A DNA stretch of 64,000 bases from an uncultured bacterium (GCA_903912525.1 CAIWHK010000025.1:62001-126000), one strand, 5' to 3'. Positions 52,183-61,945 are shown, counted from the stretch's first letter. Notes: generated from the sequence alone by a model not told the origin. Made by a program: numbers and translations.

Positions 52183-55100
52183 ATGACCAGCGAGCAGACC
52201 CTTGGCGCGCGGGGACCCGCAGCGACACACGCAACGGGAACGGGAAGCCCGGTTGTCCCTTTGGCGCCCGTTCTGGCGGCCTTCCTGGTCACGATCCTTT
52301 TCGCCGGCCCCGCCGCGGCGGTCACCGGCCCTGCCTGGTCCTTTCCCCTCGCGATGACGGTCACCGAACTGGAGGAAGCCTGCGGGCCGGGGCGCGACTG
52401 GCTGGACATGTGGATGACCGCCGACCTGGGATACGACGCCGCCGTCGACGGCATCAGCGGCCAACTCGACATCGGCATCGATGTCTGGATCCGCACGCCG
52501 GAATCCCTGGCCCAGAACGCCCGCGTTTCCAAGGCGACCGGTTCGGGAATCCGCTGCACGGGCGTGGACATCGACGTGTATTCGCCGGTCGACGGATCGT
52601 CGCGGCATGTCCCGGAGAAGGACCTGGCCTGGCAGGGGGCCCTGGACAGCGGCAACGGCGTCATCACGCTCGACAGCGCGCACTACTCGGCCGTCATCCC
52701 GGGGCTCCGGGTCGGTGACCGCCTGCGGATCGTCTGGCGCCGCGAGTGGGTGCGCAGCCACGGCATGCCCGTGGTGAACCTGCACGGGCCGGGCGGCGGC
52801 CCGGCGCACGCGGCGGTGCGCGTCCAGGTGCCTGCCGGGCAGCGCCTCGCGTACGCCGTAGTCGGGTCCGCGGAGCTGGTCGACAAAGTGACCCATCGGA
52901 ACGGGCAGGGCGGCGACTTCGGGTCCTGGGATTTCCGCGATGCGCCGCGCGGCAGCGGCGACGCGCGCGACGATGACGGCATCCTCACCCTGGTCACGCA
53001 CGTCGCCGTTGACGATTCGCTGCTGACGGCCACGACCTTCGCCGCCGCACCCGACTGGGAACGGGCCGCGCGCGGCTATCGCGAACGCGTCGAACCGCTC
53101 CTGGCGCCGTCCCCGGAGTTGACGGCCCTGGCGCGCGGGCTGGTCGAAGGCCGGGTCACGAAACGCGAACGCATCGCCGCGCTGTACGAGCATGTCCAGA
53201 CCACGACGCGCTACCTCGGGCTGTTCTCGGGCGAGGGCGGCATCATCCCTGCGCTCGCCGACGAGACGCACCGCCTCGGCTACGGCGACTGCAAGGGGCT
53301 GGCCACCTATCTCATCGCGCTGTGCCGCGCCGTCGACATCCCGGCCTGGCCGGTGCTCCTGCTTGCCGACGAGGACGCGCGCCTGGCCGTCGACGTGCCG
53401 AACACGGCCCAGTTCAACCATTTCATCACCTGGGCCGATGACGGGCAGGGCGGCTGCTGGCTGGATCCCACGCTCGAGGACGTGCCGGCCGGCGTCGTCA
53501 CGGCGCTCGACGCCGACAAGCCCGTGCTGATGACGCGCCCGGGCGCCGAAGGGCTGTGCCGCATCCCGCGCGACGTGTGGGATCCCGGCTGCCGGTTCGT
53601 GCGCGTCGACGGCCTGGTCGATGCGACGTTACGGTTGCAGGCCACGGTCACGCTGGCTGCGGCCGGGCCGGGCGGCCGGGTGCTGTCCACGCGCCTGGAA
53701 CACCTGGACGGCAAGCGACGCGACATGGTCGTGCGCGATTTCCTGCTCTCGCCGGGCCTCCGCCTGGCGTCGGTGCGCACCGTGGCCGCCGACTCGACGG
53801 ACACGCTGCCGACCTGGCGCCGCGAGTGCCGCACGACCACGGCCCTGCCCTCCGGCGCAGGCACGTTGTTCGTCCCGTCGGAGATCGCCTTCCTGCCCGA
53901 ACTGCACGACCGCGCCGAGGACGCCGCCGGCATCGCCGACCCCGCCGCGCGCCCCGACCGGCGCGAGGCGTGGCGACTGACGCTCCCGGGCGGATGGGCC
54001 CTCGCCGCGCCCGACAGCTTTACCGTGTCCGGGCCGGGGCTGCGCTGGCTGCGGGTGGTCCGTCAGGAGGGCAACACGATCGTGCTCCGCCGCGAGGTTG
54101 ACTGGGACGATGTCGACCTGCCGGATGACCAACATGATGCCGCCGTGAAGACACTGGGCGAGGCGATCGCCCCTGCTGCTGAAGGGAAGGTAGCCGCCGT
54201 GGCCGATGCCCCGCGCCTGCGCCGCCCATGGTCACACTCCCCTCGCGGCCTTCGCCCCGCCCCGGCGCTGCTGGCGATGCTGCTGCTCGGGCTGCCGTCG
54301 GCGACGCCGGCGGCCGAGAACGCGCCCTCGGCCTACCTGCCCAACCGGAGCGACGCCGAGATCACGGGCCTCGTCGCCGGCCTCCGGGCGCACCCGTCAC
54401 CCCGGGCCGAGATCAACGACGCCGAAACCGTCCGCCTGCTGGACGAGCGCGTCATGCACCTGCGCGCCGATTCCTACCGGATTTTCGAGAACGAGATCTT
54501 CTTCGTGCGCGAACCGGAGTCGAGCCCGGCGGCAGCGAAGCAACTGCGCTTTCCGACTTCGATCACCGTCGAGGCGACCGCCACCTGGACGCTGCGCGAC
54601 GGCAAGGTGACGCGCCATCCCGCCACGAGCGCCCGCATCGTCCCCGGTACGGAGGAACGGCCGACCGAGGTGGTCATCACGATTCCCGACGTGCGCGCCG
54701 GGGACGTCGTCGGCTGGTCGGTGCGTTACGGCGAGAAGCGAACGTACGACGGCACCACGCTCCGGCTGGCCGATGCCGCACCGACGCAGCAGGCGACCGT
54801 CATGGTGATCACCGACGGGGTGGTCGCGTACCGGCAGTTCGGCTGCAACCTCCGGCGCGGCTCCTGGACCAGCGAGGTGCTCGATCGCACCGCCGGCATC
54901 GCGAGTTCGTGGCGCTGGGACGTGCGCGACATCGACGCCATCGGCGCCGGTCCCTTCAGTCCCCCGGCCTGGGCCGCCTCTCCCCTGCTGCAGGTCACCT
55001 GGAGCGGCTCCTACGACGTCGCCCGCGGCAGCTGGGACCTGATCGGCTCGTGGAACGAGACCGCCCTGTGGCTCGAGTCGCTCTTCGAGAAGATGTTCGT

Positions 55101-56286
55101 CGGCTCGGCGGCCCTGGACGCGCAGGCGCGGGACCTCGTGGCGGGGGAGCCCGATACGCTGAGGCAGTTGGCCGCCCTGCAGGACTTCGTGCACCGCGAG
55201 ATCCTGCTGGTCGACCCGGCGGAGCTGCATCGCGACTACCGCCCCGCCGGCGACGTGCTCGGCTCGCGGTTCGCGACGCCCATCGAGGCGGGCGCCCTGC
55301 TCTGCACGCTTGCCCGCTCGGCGGGCCTGCGGGTCAGGCCCGTGCTGGCCCGGAGCAGCGACACCGGCCCGTTCGATGAAGGCAACCGCAGCATGCAGCA
55401 GTTCACCGACATCGTCGTCGAACCCCTGGACCACCCGGGCCACTGGTACTGCGCCTCGCCGGAACCGTGCGAACCGGGCACGCTGCCGTATGACCTGATG
55501 GGAGCCCCGGCGATGATCCTCGCGTCCGGCCTGCAGCCGAAGGCCGAGAAGATCGCGCAGGAGGTCTTCTTCCGCTGGACGCCCGACAGCCTTGCCGCCA
55601 TGTACGCGCTGTTCCACGAACGCGTCGCGCAGGAGAACTGGCACACCATGCTGACGCTGCCGGGGAACCCGACCGCCAACCAGGGCATGATCAGCGAAGT
55701 CGTGCACTGGACGGCCGGCCAGGACACCCTCCGCGTCGAACTGGCGGCCACGGCGCAGGCCAGGCGCGCGGACCCCACGCCCGGGGGCCATGCGGCGGGC
55801 TTCAGCCTCGGTTCCTTCTGCGAGCAGCGATTCCCGTCGGCGCGGCTGCTGGACGGCCCGCCCGACCAGCCCGCGGCGGGCGTCGACACCCTGCGCGGCC
55901 GATTGCTGGCGCCGGCGCCGCCGGCCACGGGCGATACCTGGCTGCTGCCCGCCGACTTCGTCTACGGGACGCCGTTCCTCCCCGAGTGGACAGGACCGGC
56001 CCACGGCCCGTTCTGGTGCCGGGCAACGCACAACTTCCGGCGCGTCTGGCGCATGCAGGTGCCCGCCGGCTGGCGCGTCCAGAGTGGACCCCAGCCGGCT
56101 TCCTTCAGCGACCCGCGCCTGGCGTACACCGCGCGCGCGGTCGTCGTGGAGCGGGAACTGGTGATCGTGCGGGAAGGCCAGTGGCGGCGCGGCACGACCA
56201 GCCGCGACGGACTCGGGCGCCTGGACCAGGCGATCACGGCCCTGCAGCGCTTCGAGCAGTCACCGGTGGTCCTTGTCCGCGAATAG
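52183..56286 (+). CDS. Two fused DUF3857/transglutaminase-fold modules (one open frame)
   Basis: 1367 aa from the ATG at 52183 (AAGGA 8 nt upstream). Seen: signal peptide (about 1-47), module 1 (about 48-672) with a full transglutaminase-like triad: Cys370 (YGDCKG), His413 (FNHFI) and Asp428 (WLDPT), and a C-terminal beta domain. At residue 673 there is a GTG with AAGGGAAGG 8 nt before it, followed by a second signal-like stretch (APALLAMLLLGLPSATPAA), then module 2 (about 720-1367). Module 2 aligns with the 699-aa neighbour and has lost the catalytic Cys (SRFATPIEAGALL) and His. No stop separates the modules; an out-of-frame TAG lies at the junction. Either a genuine fusion, or two genes joined by an indel. 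Exported, envelope function unknown. Confidence 0.82.
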   Translation: MTSEQTLGARGPAATHATGTGSPVVPLAPVLAAFLVTILFAGPAAAVTGPAWSFPLAMTVTELEEACGPGRDWLDMWMTADLGYDAAVDGISGQLDIGIDVWIRTPESLAQNARVSKATGSGIRCTGVDIDVYSPVDGSSRHVPEKDLAWQGALDSGNGVITLDSAHYSAVIPGLRVGDRLRIVWRREWVRSHGMPVVNLHGPGGGPAHAAVRVQVPAGQRLAYAVVGSAELVDKVTHRNGQGGDFGSWDFRDAPRGSGDARDDDGILTLVTHVAVDDSLLTATTFAAAPDWERAARGYRERVEPLLAPSPELTALARGLVEGRVTKRERIAALYEHVQTTTRYLGLFSGEGGIIPALADETHRLGYGDCKGLATYLIALCRAVDIPAWPVLLLADEDARLAVDVPNTAQFNHFITWADDGQGGCWLDPTLEDVPAGVVTALDADKPVLMTRPGAEGLCRIPRDVWDPGCRFVRVDGLVDATLRLQATVTLAAAGPGGRVLSTRLEHLDGKRRDMVVRDFLLSPGLRLASVRTVAADSTDTLPTWRRECRTTTALPSGAGTLFVPSEIAFLPELHDRAEDAAGIADPAARPDRREAWRLTLPGGWALAAPDSFTVSGPGLRWLRVVRQEGNTIVLRREVDWDDVDLPDDQHDAAVKTLGEAIAPAAEGKVAAVADAPRLRRPWSHSPRGLRPAPALLAMLLLGLPSATPAAENAPSAYLPNRSDAEITGLVAGLRAHPSPRAEINDAETVRLLDERVMHLRADSYRIFENEIFFVREPESSPAAAKQLRFPTSITVEATATWTLRDGKVTRHPATSARIVPGTEERPTEVVITIPDVRAGDVVGWSVRYGEKRTYDGTTLRLADAAPTQQATVMVITDGVVAYRQFGCNLRRGSWTSEVLDRTAGIASSWRWDVRDIDAIGAGPFSPPAWAASPLLQVTWSGSYDVARGSWDLIGSWNETALWLESLFEKMFVGSAALDAQARDLVAGEPDTLRQLAALQDFVHREILLVDPAELHRDYRPAGDVLGSRFATPIEAGALLCTLARSAGLRVRPVLARSSDTGPFDEGNRSMQQFTDIVVEPLDHPGHWYCASPEPCEPGTLPYDLMGAPAMILASGLQPKAEKIAQEVFFRWTPDSLAAMYALFHERVAQENWHTMLTLPGNPTANQGMISEVVHWTAGQDTLRVELAATAQARRADPTPGGHAAGFSLGSFCEQRFPSARLLDGPPDQPAAGVDTLRGRLLAPAPPATGDTWLLPADFVYGTPFLPEWTGPAHGPFWCRATHNFRRVWRMQVPAGWRVQSGPQPASFSDPRLAYTARAVVVERELVIVREGQWRRGTTSRDGLGRLDQAITALQRFEQSPVVLVRE

Positions 56287-56343
56287 CAATTGCATCCCCG
56301 ATCCCCTGGTCGGCGCGCCCAGCGCCGGAACGGAGCCTCCACC

Positions 56344-58443
56344 ATGGACAGGACGAGTCGTGACTTCCGGAAGCGGGATGCGTTCGGGGCGAAGTTGCCG
56401 CGACGACGCGGCGCGCTGTTCGTCGCGGTCGCCATCCTGCTCGCGTCTGCGAAGGCGCCGGCTGCCGACGTGGGCTGGTCCCTGGCCTCGCGGCAGGACA
56501 GCGACCTGGTCGAACTCGTGCGGACGCTCGAGGCGACGCCCGCCCCCCTGGTCGACGCGTTGTCACCCGATGCCGACGCGGTCTGCCTGACCCACGAGCG
56601 CATCCTGCAGTTGGAGCAGTCCCGCTATCGCATCACCGAGAACGTGATGTACCGGGTCCTGAACACCGAGGGCGCGCGGGTCGGCAGCCAGCAGTTCCGC
56701 TTCACCTCGCGCAGCCGGATCGACGAGGCCCGTGCGTGGGTCGTGCGCGGCGACCGGGTGCTGCGCTGTCCGGAGAACGCCGTCACCATCGTCAAGGGCA
56801 ACGGCAGCCGACCCACCGAAGTGATCATCGCCGTGCCGGGCATCCTTGACGGTGACGTCATTGGCTGGTCCTTCAGGCGTTCGGCGAACTGGGCCTATCC
56901 CGGCACATCGATCCTCCTGCAGGAGCCCGAGCCCACGCGACTCTACACGCTGCGCCTGCTGACCGACGGCCTCGTGGCCTACCGGATCATGGGGCGCAAC
57001 CTCCGTCCCGACTCGTTCACGGTCAATGTCCTGGAGCGTCGGAACGGCACCGAGACCCACACCCTGGCTGAATTCCGCGACCTCGTGGCGCAGGCCGACG
57101 GCCCGTACGCGCCGCCCGCGTGGGCCGCCGCGCCCACGGTGAGCATCAACTGGCGGGGCTACCTGGACACGTCGATCGGAACCTGGTTCTTCAACGCCTC
57201 GTGGAGCGAGGCCGCCGTCTGGATGGAATCCGTCCTCGACGAACTGGTGACGGTCAATGACGAGGTGCGCGGGAAGGCCCGGGAACTCACGGCCGGCCTG
57301 GCCACCGATCGCGAACGGCTCGCCGCGCTGCACGATTTCGTCCGCAGCCAGGTGGTCACGCTCGAGCCGGGCGAGTCCTTCGACGACGATCGCCCGGCCG
57401 ACGAAGTGCTCGCCTCCCGCACCGCCAGCCCGTTGGAGGCCGGTGCGCTGTTGTGCGCCCTGGCCAGGGCGGTCGATGTGCCGGTGCGGCCCGTCTTCGC
57501 CCGCAGCCAGGACCTGGGCCCGATCGACAACGGCAATCCCAGCCTGCAGCAGTTCAGCGAACTGCTGGTGGAATTCGCGGCCGAACCCGGTTGCTACGCC
57601 GCCCCCGCGCGCCGGCACTGCCCCCTTGGGACACTACCGGTCGACCTCCTCGGCGGCACGGCCCTGGTGCTGGCGGACGACCTGGCCGCGCAGGAGCGCG
57701 CCGCGATCGTGCAGGTGTTCTCGTCGAACGACAAGCTCCCCGTGGTCATGGCGCGCTACCACGACTACGTGGCCCGCCTGCCCTGGCAGACCATGTTCAC
57801 GCTGCCTGGCAATGCCGCGGCAGTGAGCGGGGCACTGGTCGAGACGATGACCGCCGTTGCGGGGAGCGACACCATCGCCATCTCCCTCGCCGCCACCGGG
57901 CGCGACGGCTTCCTGTCGGTGGCATCGCCCACCGACGACCCGGCCGACCTGCTGGCGCGCTACTGCGAGGAACGCCTGCCCACGGCCAAGGTCGTCAGGG
58001 CCGGACCGCGCACGGCCGACGGCGCGCTCGCCGGCGCCATCAGCCTGGACCTGGGCCGGCCGGCCGGCGATACGTGGCTGATCCCGTCCGAGAGCGTGTT
58101 CGGCGCGGCGTTCCTGGCCGGGCTTGAGTTGCCCGCCACCGACCCCGTTCACATCGACGTCACGCGCGATTTCAAGCGCGTCTGCCGCGTGACACTGCCG
58201 TGGGGCTGGGACCTGGCGATGACCCCGCCGGCGCTCAACGTGACACATCCGTTGTTCGTCGTGTCGGCGCGCCTGGGCGCGATGGACGGCGAACTGGTCG
58301 TCATCCGCGAGATACGCCTGCGCCGGGGCACGGCTTCCGGCAATGCGCTGGCTGCGCTCGAGGAAGCCGTCAATCGCGTCCGTGCATACGAGCAGACACC
58401 CCTGGTCCTGGTCAGGTGCGGGCCGGCGGCGGGACAGCCCTAG
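56344..58443 (+). CDS. DUF3857/degenerate transglutaminase-fold secreted protein
   Basis: 699 aa; GGAG 9 nt before the ATG. Seen: a long basic N region and signal peptide (RGALFVAVAILLASAKAPAA, cleavage near residue 40), a DUF3857-like beta domain (about 70-260; RPTEVIIAVPGILDGDVIGWSF), a transglutaminase-fold core (about 300-430), and a C-terminal beta domain. The core has ASRTASPLEAGALLCALAR where active homologues have GDCK, and LQQFSELLV where they have a catalytic His, so it should be inactive. It parallels module 2 of the preceding gene over its whole length, including the ending (YEQTPLVLVR versus FEQSPVVLVR). A tandem duplicate. Its last three bases overlap the stop of the convergent peptidase gene. 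Confidence 0.85.
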   Translation: MDRTSRDFRKRDAFGAKLPRRRGALFVAVAILLASAKAPAADVGWSLASRQDSDLVELVRTLEATPAPLVDALSPDADAVCLTHERILQLEQSRYRITENVMYRVLNTEGARVGSQQFRFTSRSRIDEARAWVVRGDRVLRCPENAVTIVKGNGSRPTEVIIAVPGILDGDVIGWSFRRSANWAYPGTSILLQEPEPTRLYTLRLLTDGLVAYRIMGRNLRPDSFTVNVLERRNGTETHTLAEFRDLVAQADGPYAPPAWAAAPTVSINWRGYLDTSIGTWFFNASWSEAAVWMESVLDELVTVNDEVRGKARELTAGLATDRERLAALHDFVRSQVVTLEPGESFDDDRPADEVLASRTASPLEAGALLCALARAVDVPVRPVFARSQDLGPIDNGNPSLQQFSELLVEFAAEPGCYAAPARRHCPLGTLPVDLLGGTALVLADDLAAQERAAIVQVFSSNDKLPVVMARYHDYVARLPWQTMFTLPGNAAAVSGALVETMTAVAGSDTIAISLAATGRDGFLSVASPTDDPADLLARYCEERLPTAKVVRAGPRTADGALAGAISLDLGRPAGDTWLIPSESVFGAAFLAGLELPATDPVHIDVTRDFKRVCRVTLPWGWDLAMTPPALNVTHPLFVVSARLGAMDGELVVIREIRLRRGTASGNALAALEEAVNRVRAYEQTPLVLVRCGPAAGQP

Positions 58444-60566
58444 CGCCCCGGCGCCAGCCCCAGCAGGAACCCGTAGACGACCGCCGTTTCCTCCAGCGCG
58501 CGGAACCGGCCCGAGCGGCCACCGTGCCCGGCATCCATGTTGATGCGCAGCAGCAGCGGGTTGTCGTCGGTCTTCAGCGCGCGCAGCTTCGCCACCCACT
58601 TGGCCGGCTCCCAGTACTGGACCTGGCTGTCGTGCAGCCCGGTCGTGACCAGCATGGCCGGGTAGGCTGCCGCAACGACGTGGTCGTAGGGCGAGTACGA
58701 CAGCATGGTGTCGTAGTACACCTTGTCGTTCGGGTTGCCCCATTCGTCGTACTCGCCGGTCGTCAGCGGGATGGACGCATCCAGCATCGTCGTCACGACA
58801 TCGACGAACGGCACCTGGGCGACGACTCCGCGCCACAGTTCGGGCGCCAGGTTCACGATCGCCCCCATCAGCAAACCGCCCGCCGAGCCGCCCTGCGCAA
58901 ACAACCGGTCCGGCGACGTGTAACCGCGCTCCACCAGCCCGCGCCCGCAGTCGATGAAGTCGGTGAACGTGTTCATCTTCTTCAGCAGCTTGCCGTCCTC
59001 GTACCAGCCGCGGCCCATCTCCTGGCCGCCGCGCACGTGGGCGATGGCGAACGTGAAGCCGCGGTCGAGCAGCGAGATGACGTTGCCGTTGAACCGCGCG
59101 TCGCTGCTGGCGCCGTACGACCCGTAGCCGTACAGCAGCAGGGGCGCCTTGCCGTCGCGGGGCAGGCCCTTGCGATGCACCAGCGAGACGGGCACCGGCG
59201 TGCCGTCGCGCGCCGTCACATGCAGGTATTCGGCCTCGTAGTTGGCGGGATCGAAGCCGCCGAGCACCTCCTGGCGCTTGAGCAGCGTCTCCTTGTGCGT
59301 GCGCATGTCGAACGCGTACACGGTCCGGGGCGTGGTCGGCGACGTGTAGGCGTAGCGCAGCACGTCGGCGTCCATCACGGGATTGATCTCGCTGCCGACC
59401 GACCAGGTGGGGTCGGCGAAGGCCAGCGTGTGCCCTTCGCCGCCGTTGCGCGGAATCACGCGCAGGTGAGTCAGGCCGTCGTAGCGCTCGACGACGAGCA
59501 GCCAGTCGGTGAAGACGTCGAAACCCTCCAGCAGGACGCCGTCGCGGGCCGGCACGATGTCGCGCCAGTTCTCCCTGCCCGTGCGGTCGAGCGGGCACTC
59601 CATCAGCCGGAAGTTGCGCGCGCCCAGGTTGGCCAGGATGACAAAGCGGTCGCCCTGGTGGTCGAGGCTGTACTCGAGGCCGCGCTCGCGCGGCTGGAAG
59701 ATCCGGAACGCGCCCGTGGGCTTGTCCGCCTCGAGCAGGCGCCACTCGCTGCTGAGGGTCTGCGAGGACTCGATCATCAGGTAGCGATCGGATTTCGAGC
59801 GCGCCACGTCGCACTCGAAGGTTTCGTCGTCCTCCTGGTACACCAGCACGTCCTGCGCCGCCGGCGTGCCCAGCGCGTGACGCCAGACCTGCCACGAGCG
59901 CAGCGTGTTCGGGTCCTGCTTCGAGTAGAACAGCGTGGCGTTGTCCAGCGCCCAGGTGGCGCTGCCGGTGACGTCGGGGATGACATCGTCCAGCACGCGG
60001 CCGGTCACGAGGTCCTTCACCTGCAGCGTGTAGAAGCGGCGGCCGGTCGTGTCGATGCCGAACACGGCCAGGCGCGCGTCGGGGCTGACCTCGGCCACGC
60101 GCAGCGAGAAGTAGCCCTGCCCCTTCGCCATGGCGTTGCCGTCGAACATGACCTGTTCGTCGCCGTCGGGCGCGCCGCCCGTCCCCGCGGCGCGGCGACA
60201 CCACAGCGGGTACTCGCCGCCCTCGACGAAGCGCTGGTAGTAGCGCCAGCCGTTCAGTTCGTAGGGCACGGACGCGTCGTCCTTCTTCACGCGCCCCTTC
60301 ATCTCGGCCAGCATGGTGTCGCGCAGGGCCGCCGACCCGGCCAGCATCGCCTCGGTGTAGGCGTTCTCGGCCCGGAGGTGGTCCAGCACCGCCGGGTCTT
60401 CGCGCTCGCGCAGCCAGAAGTAGTTGTCGATGCGCACGTCGCCGTGGGCGACCAGTTCGTGCGGTTCGATGCGGGCGACCGGCGGAGCCGGGGCCGCGGC
60501 CGCAGCCGTGAACACGGGCAACGCGAGCAGGAGGGCTTGCAGGAGGGCCAGCGCACGCTTGGACAT
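58440..60566 (-). CDS. ptrB: Oligopeptidase B / prolyl oligopeptidase family S9
   Basis: 708 aa from the ATG at 60566 (AAAGGA 7 nt upstream). Seen: a signal peptide (MSKRALALLQALLLALPVF and Ala-rich end), N-terminal PHELVAHGDVRIDNYFWLRERED, the seven-bladed propeller (about 80-430), and an alpha/beta hydrolase domain (about 430-708) with nucleophile GGSAGG (Ser561), Asp in TTGLHDSQVQYWEP and His in MDAGHGGRSG. It cuts short peptides after basic or other residues. Export to the periplasm is less common than cytosolic location for PtrB. Its stop codon overlaps that of the transglutaminase-like gene by 3 nt, so the two converge. Confidence 0.92.
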   Translation of the reverse strand: MSKRALALLQALLLALPVFTAAAAAPAPPVARIEPHELVAHGDVRIDNYFWLREREDPAVLDHLRAENAYTEAMLAGSAALRDTMLAEMKGRVKKDDASVPYELNGWRYYQRFVEGGEYPLWCRRAAGTGGAPDGDEQVMFDGNAMAKGQGYFSLRVAEVSPDARLAVFGIDTTGRRFYTLQVKDLVTGRVLDDVIPDVTGSATWALDNATLFYSKQDPNTLRSWQVWRHALGTPAAQDVLVYQEDDETFECDVARSKSDRYLMIESSQTLSSEWRLLEADKPTGAFRIFQPRERGLEYSLDHQGDRFVILANLGARNFRLMECPLDRTGRENWRDIVPARDGVLLEGFDVFTDWLLVVERYDGLTHLRVIPRNGGEGHTLAFADPTWSVGSEINPVMDADVLRYAYTSPTTPRTVYAFDMRTHKETLLKRQEVLGGFDPANYEAEYLHVTARDGTPVPVSLVHRKGLPRDGKAPLLLYGYGSYGASSDARFNGNVISLLDRGFTFAIAHVRGGQEMGRGWYEDGKLLKKMNTFTDFIDCGRGLVERGYTSPDRLFAQGGSAGGLLMGAIVNLAPELWRGVVAQVPFVDVVTTMLDASIPLTTGEYDEWGNPNDKVYYDTMLSYSPYDHVVAAAYPAMLVTTGLHDSQVQYWEPAKWVAKLRALKTDDNPLLLRINMDAGHGGRSGRFRALEETAVVYGFLLGLAPGR

Positions 60567-60668
60567 CGGCGGTCCTTTCCCGGGAGCGCGAGGCGTCGCG
60601 CTGGTGGTGAGCGGGTCCGGCCACCGGCCGCATCTTGTCATCCCGCCCGGAAGGCGTATCATCGCCGC

Positions 60669-61211
60669 ATGCGCCAGAGCAATCAAGAGCCGGACGAAGT
60701 CCCCGGGGCCGCCCCGAAAGACGCCACCTCAAGCGGCGCCGCCCCCGCCGCCGTCCCCGACCCGGCAACCGTCGAGCGGGAGAGCCTTCTGCGCCACGGG
60801 TTCGACCCGACCGCCGTGGTCGGCCGCGCCGCCGCGGGCAGCCTCAAGGGCGCCTCACCCATCCCCGCCGCGCAGCAGGCCCTGCTGGCGGCCGGCGCCC
60901 TGCTCGAAGCGCACCTGGCCGACAGCGAGGGTACGCTGGCGAGGGCGCTGCAGGCCCGCCTGGCCGACGCGCCGGCGCTGCTGGACCGCCACCGCGAGCG
61001 GCCGGCCGGCGCCCTCGCCGAACTGGTGGACAGGCTGCTGGCCGAACCGGCGCTTCTGGCCGGGTTCGTGCGCGAAACGGATGCTCGCTGGGGCCGCGAG
61101 TACGACGAGCGGCCGCGCTTCGAGGCGGCCGACAGCCCGCCCGCGCCCGACGATCCCTACACGGTGGACGGCGTGCGCGATCTGCTGCGGGCGTTGCGCC
61201 GCGCGCTCTGA
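60669..61211 (+). CDS. Unknown protein, disordered N terminus and helical core
   Basis: 180 aa from the ATG at 60669. No good ribosome site. Seen: about 40 residues rich in Pro, Ala and Ser, then helical Ala/Leu/Glu-rich sequence (AQQALLAAGALLEAHLADSEG, RALQARLADAPALLDRHRER) and a C-terminal LRALRRAL. I recognise no domain; no signal peptide or membrane span. The codon pattern (G/C at third positions) supports coding, and a terminator follows. It is divergent from ptrB. Function unknown. Confidence 0.55.
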   Translation: MRQSNQEPDEVPGAAPKDATSSGAAPAAVPDPATVERESLLRHGFDPTAVVGRAAAGSLKGASPIPAAQQALLAAGALLEAHLADSEGTLARALQARLADAPALLDRHRERPAGALAELVDRLLAEPALLAGFVRETDARWGREYDERPRFEAADSPPAPDDPYTVDGVRDLLRALRRAL

Positions 61212-61231
61212 TCTGACACCGGCCAAAACGA

Positions 61232-61257
61232 CGGCGGGCGACTCGTGTCGCCCGCCG
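61232..61257. terminator. Bidirectional terminator between convergent genes
   Basis: A perfect 11-bp stem, CGGCGGGCGAC (61232-61242) and GTCGCCCGCCG (61247-61257), with a TCGT tetraloop and CTT after it; AAAA precedes it on the other side, which gives a T-run for the minus-strand reading. It lies between gene ends 61211 and 61286. Confidence 0.7.
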
Positions 61258-61285
61258 CTTCCCACCATCCCCCGGCAATGCAGCG

Positions 61286-61945
61286 TCAATTCCCGAATCG
61301 CGCCTTGAGCGCGCCCCAGGTCGACGTCTCGACCGGCGTCGCCGTGTCGCAGAAGACGAAGTAGTTGGGATTCAGGATGAGCGTGTAGGAAGCCGGCGCG
61401 GTGACCGTCGACGGCCCCACCCAGCTGGTCAGCGGACTGCCCGCACCCGTCCCGTTGGGCCACATCGGGCCCGAGAACAGCATCTGCCAGATGGCGCCAC
61501 CCGCGGACTGCGGCAGCCAGTCGCCGTGGGCGATGGCAACGTAGTACTGGCCGGGCACGAGCGAGATGTTCGGGGCCACGGTCTCCTTCAGGCCGCCGGA
61601 GCAGGTCATGTTGGCGTCGAGCCCGATGCCGGCGGCGCTGAACAGGTACGGTGTCGGGTCGGCGTGACTGGCGCAGGCCACCGAGACCAGCGGCAGTCCC
61701 GACGGCGGCACGGAGGTCAGCTGGACGCAATAGACGTCCACGTCGCCGTGGCTGGACATGACGCCGTTGATCGACGTCAGCGACCCGCTGCCGTTGGTCG
61801 ACTGGGCGGAGCCCACCAGGTCGCCGGCATCGCCGGTCTCGGTCCAGGTCTGGGAAAGGGCGGCCGTGGTCGTCAGCAGTACCGCCAGCAGCGTCGGCAG
61901 AAGGGTCGGAACGCGTCGAGCGCGCGAGGTGGGCCGTTGCGGCAT
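61286..61945 (-). CDS. Secreted protein with PPC-like domain and C-terminal WG-x-L-K motif
   Basis: 219 aa from the ATG at 61945, with AAGGAG 7 nt upstream. Seen: Arg-rich start and signal peptide (LLPTLLAVLLTTTAALS, cleavage near residue 31), then a domain that begins TWTETGDAGDLVGSAQ and contains GDVDVYCVQLTSVPPSG and PGQYYVAIAHGDW. This pattern resembles the bacterial pre-peptidase C-terminal (PPC) domain and other calcium-binding beta sandwiches. The protein ends PVETSTWGALKARFGN, matching the tail of the unrelated secreted protein at 35104. No catalytic motif. Probably exported and possibly surface-attached. It stands alone between the terminator and speA. Confidence 0.75.
   Translation of the reverse strand: MPQRPTSRARRVPTLLPTLLAVLLTTTAALSQTWTETGDAGDLVGSAQSTNGSGSLTSINGVMSSHGDVDVYCVQLTSVPPSGLPLVSVACASHADPTPYLFSAAGIGLDANMTCSGGLKETVAPNISLVPGQYYVAIAHGDWLPQSAGGAIWQMLFSGPMWPNGTGAGSPLTSWVGPSTVTAPASYTLILNPNYFVFCDTATPVETSTWGALKARFGN

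Noticed and set aside
58200-60660. Upstream part of the long plus-strand frame that ends at 61211
   Set aside because: It is antisense to the oligopeptidase gene and lacks domains; only its last 180 codons, past the divergent promoter, look coding.
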